From Plasmodiophora brassicae (Eukaryota > Endomyxa: Phytomyxea > Phytomyxea > Plasmodiophorida): a stretch of 64,000 nucleotides of DNA. Where the stretch lies: contig CP145413.1 in NCBI GenBank assembly GCA_036867785.1, positions 744,001 to 808,000 on the forward strand, given 5' to 3'. The notes under the pieces were generated by a model, which did not search any database, was not told the origin of the DNA, and worked only from the letters and a program-made list of their open reading frames with translations. Of the stretch, positions 63,570 to 64,000 are shown in pieces; the stretch's first letter is position 1, and the number at the start of each line of letters is the position of its first letter. Position numbers and translations under genes: made by a program.

Positions 63570-64000
63570 CTATTGTTGCCTATCGGTATTACCATTCGCC
63601 GGCAGAGGTGGCCGGACAGCCGCGGTAGGGCCGATCGCCCTCATGCTGGCGGACAGGTCGGCCAGGGCAGCCTCAATGCGTCTCAGCGCTCCGTCCATGT
63701 CGGCCTGCTGCCATGACGATCGGGGCGACGTCGGCAAATACCTGCTCGTCGGCGACAGGTGCTGATGCTGCTGCTGCTGGTCCTGCGTCAGGTGCAGGTC
63801 GCCGAAGATGCGGCGACAGGAGACGGGTGTATGCTTGTGATGACGTCCGTCCACACGGTGGTGCCCCATGCCTAGCGCCGGTAGCGTCTTGGACGCGCCA
63901 TCTGCCAGGTGCCGCCGGCCATCCATCAGGTTCACCTGTCGCTCCATCAGGTGCATCTGATCCTGTAGACGGCGCAGCTGCTGTCGCGCGTACGCGATGA
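63570..64000 (-). CDS. Host gene 3' part: coiled-coil, Gln/His-rich protein
   Basis: The minus frame is open from the window edge to a TAG at 63570-63572 (about 142 codons), so the start is outside. It begins with a heptad-like region (ARQQLRRLQDQMHLMERQVNLM), has a Gln/His-rich stretch (QDQQQQHQH near 63765) and a short helical segment before the end (ALRRIEAALADLSASMRAI). No domain is recognised. It converges on the PH-domain gene. Confidence 0.6.
   Translation of the reverse strand, partial: IAYARQQLRRLQDQMHLMERQVNLMDGRRHLADGASKTLPALGMGHHRVDGRHHKHTPVSCRRIFGDLHLTQDQQQQHQHLSPTSRYLPTSPRSSWQQADMDGALRRIEAALADLSASMRAIGPTAAVRPPLPANGNTDRQQ

Overview
This window is eukaryotic and repeat-dominated. 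Host genes carry very short introns (45-66 bp, GTACGT/GTAAGT donors, CAG/TAG acceptors), an AATAAA signal follows one of them, and most of the sequence is LTR retrotransposons plus DNA-transposon and LINE relics. The high GC, tiny introns and plant-like mariner/Harbinger/CACTA/hAT remains suggest a unicellular eukaryote, perhaps a plasmodiophorid or another plant-associated protist. That placement is inference; no rRNA or clear marker gene is present.

Layout. 1-16.7 kb: layered old LTR relics (Ty3/gypsy gag, protease, integrase and chromodomain pieces; a decayed Ty1/copia copy at 2186-7417; short non-autonomous elements at 11107-12566 and 12756-13703; a solo mariner terminal repeat at 15117). 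16.7-25.4 kb: an intact minus-strand copia element (16714-21949), then 21 bp later a plus-strand CHIMERIC element (21971-25362) with a copia LTR on the left and, on the right, a different 127-bp LTR that contains a complete tRNA-like gene. 25.4-27.8 kb: CACTA-like relic. 27.8-33.3 kb: a whole young Ty3/gypsy chromovirus (A). 33.3-37.4 kb: relics and a small three-exon host gene. 37.4-39.2 kb: a non-autonomous LTR element filled with 147-bp tandem repeats. 39.4-45.2 kb: a host gene split by an intact Ty3/gypsy element (E). 45.6-49.4 kb: LINE relic, composite minisatellite, a host gene fragment and a copia fragment. 50.1-56.6 kb: a host gene split by a second young copy (B) of element A. 56.6-60.2 kb: minisatellite invaded by a solo LTR and a Harbinger element, then mariner and hAT remains. 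60.6-64 kb: a two-PH-domain host gene and the end of a convergent coiled-coil gene.

How the parts relate. The short elements lack enzymes but keep the primer-binding sites, polypurine tracts and LTR ends of the autonomous elements beside them, so they look like parasites of those elements. Copia-type elements share a 14-nt primer site matching the anticodon arm of tRNA-Asn (half-tRNA priming). The gypsy family of A, and probably element D, appears self-primed from an LTR hairpin. The most novel item is the tRNA-bearing LTR: a miniature retroelement comparable in principle to plant Cassandra, which carries 5S RNA, caught as a chimera with a 5-bp target duplication. All LTR elements are described as fossils or whole copies only; gene calls come from reading frames, motifs and splice sites by eye.
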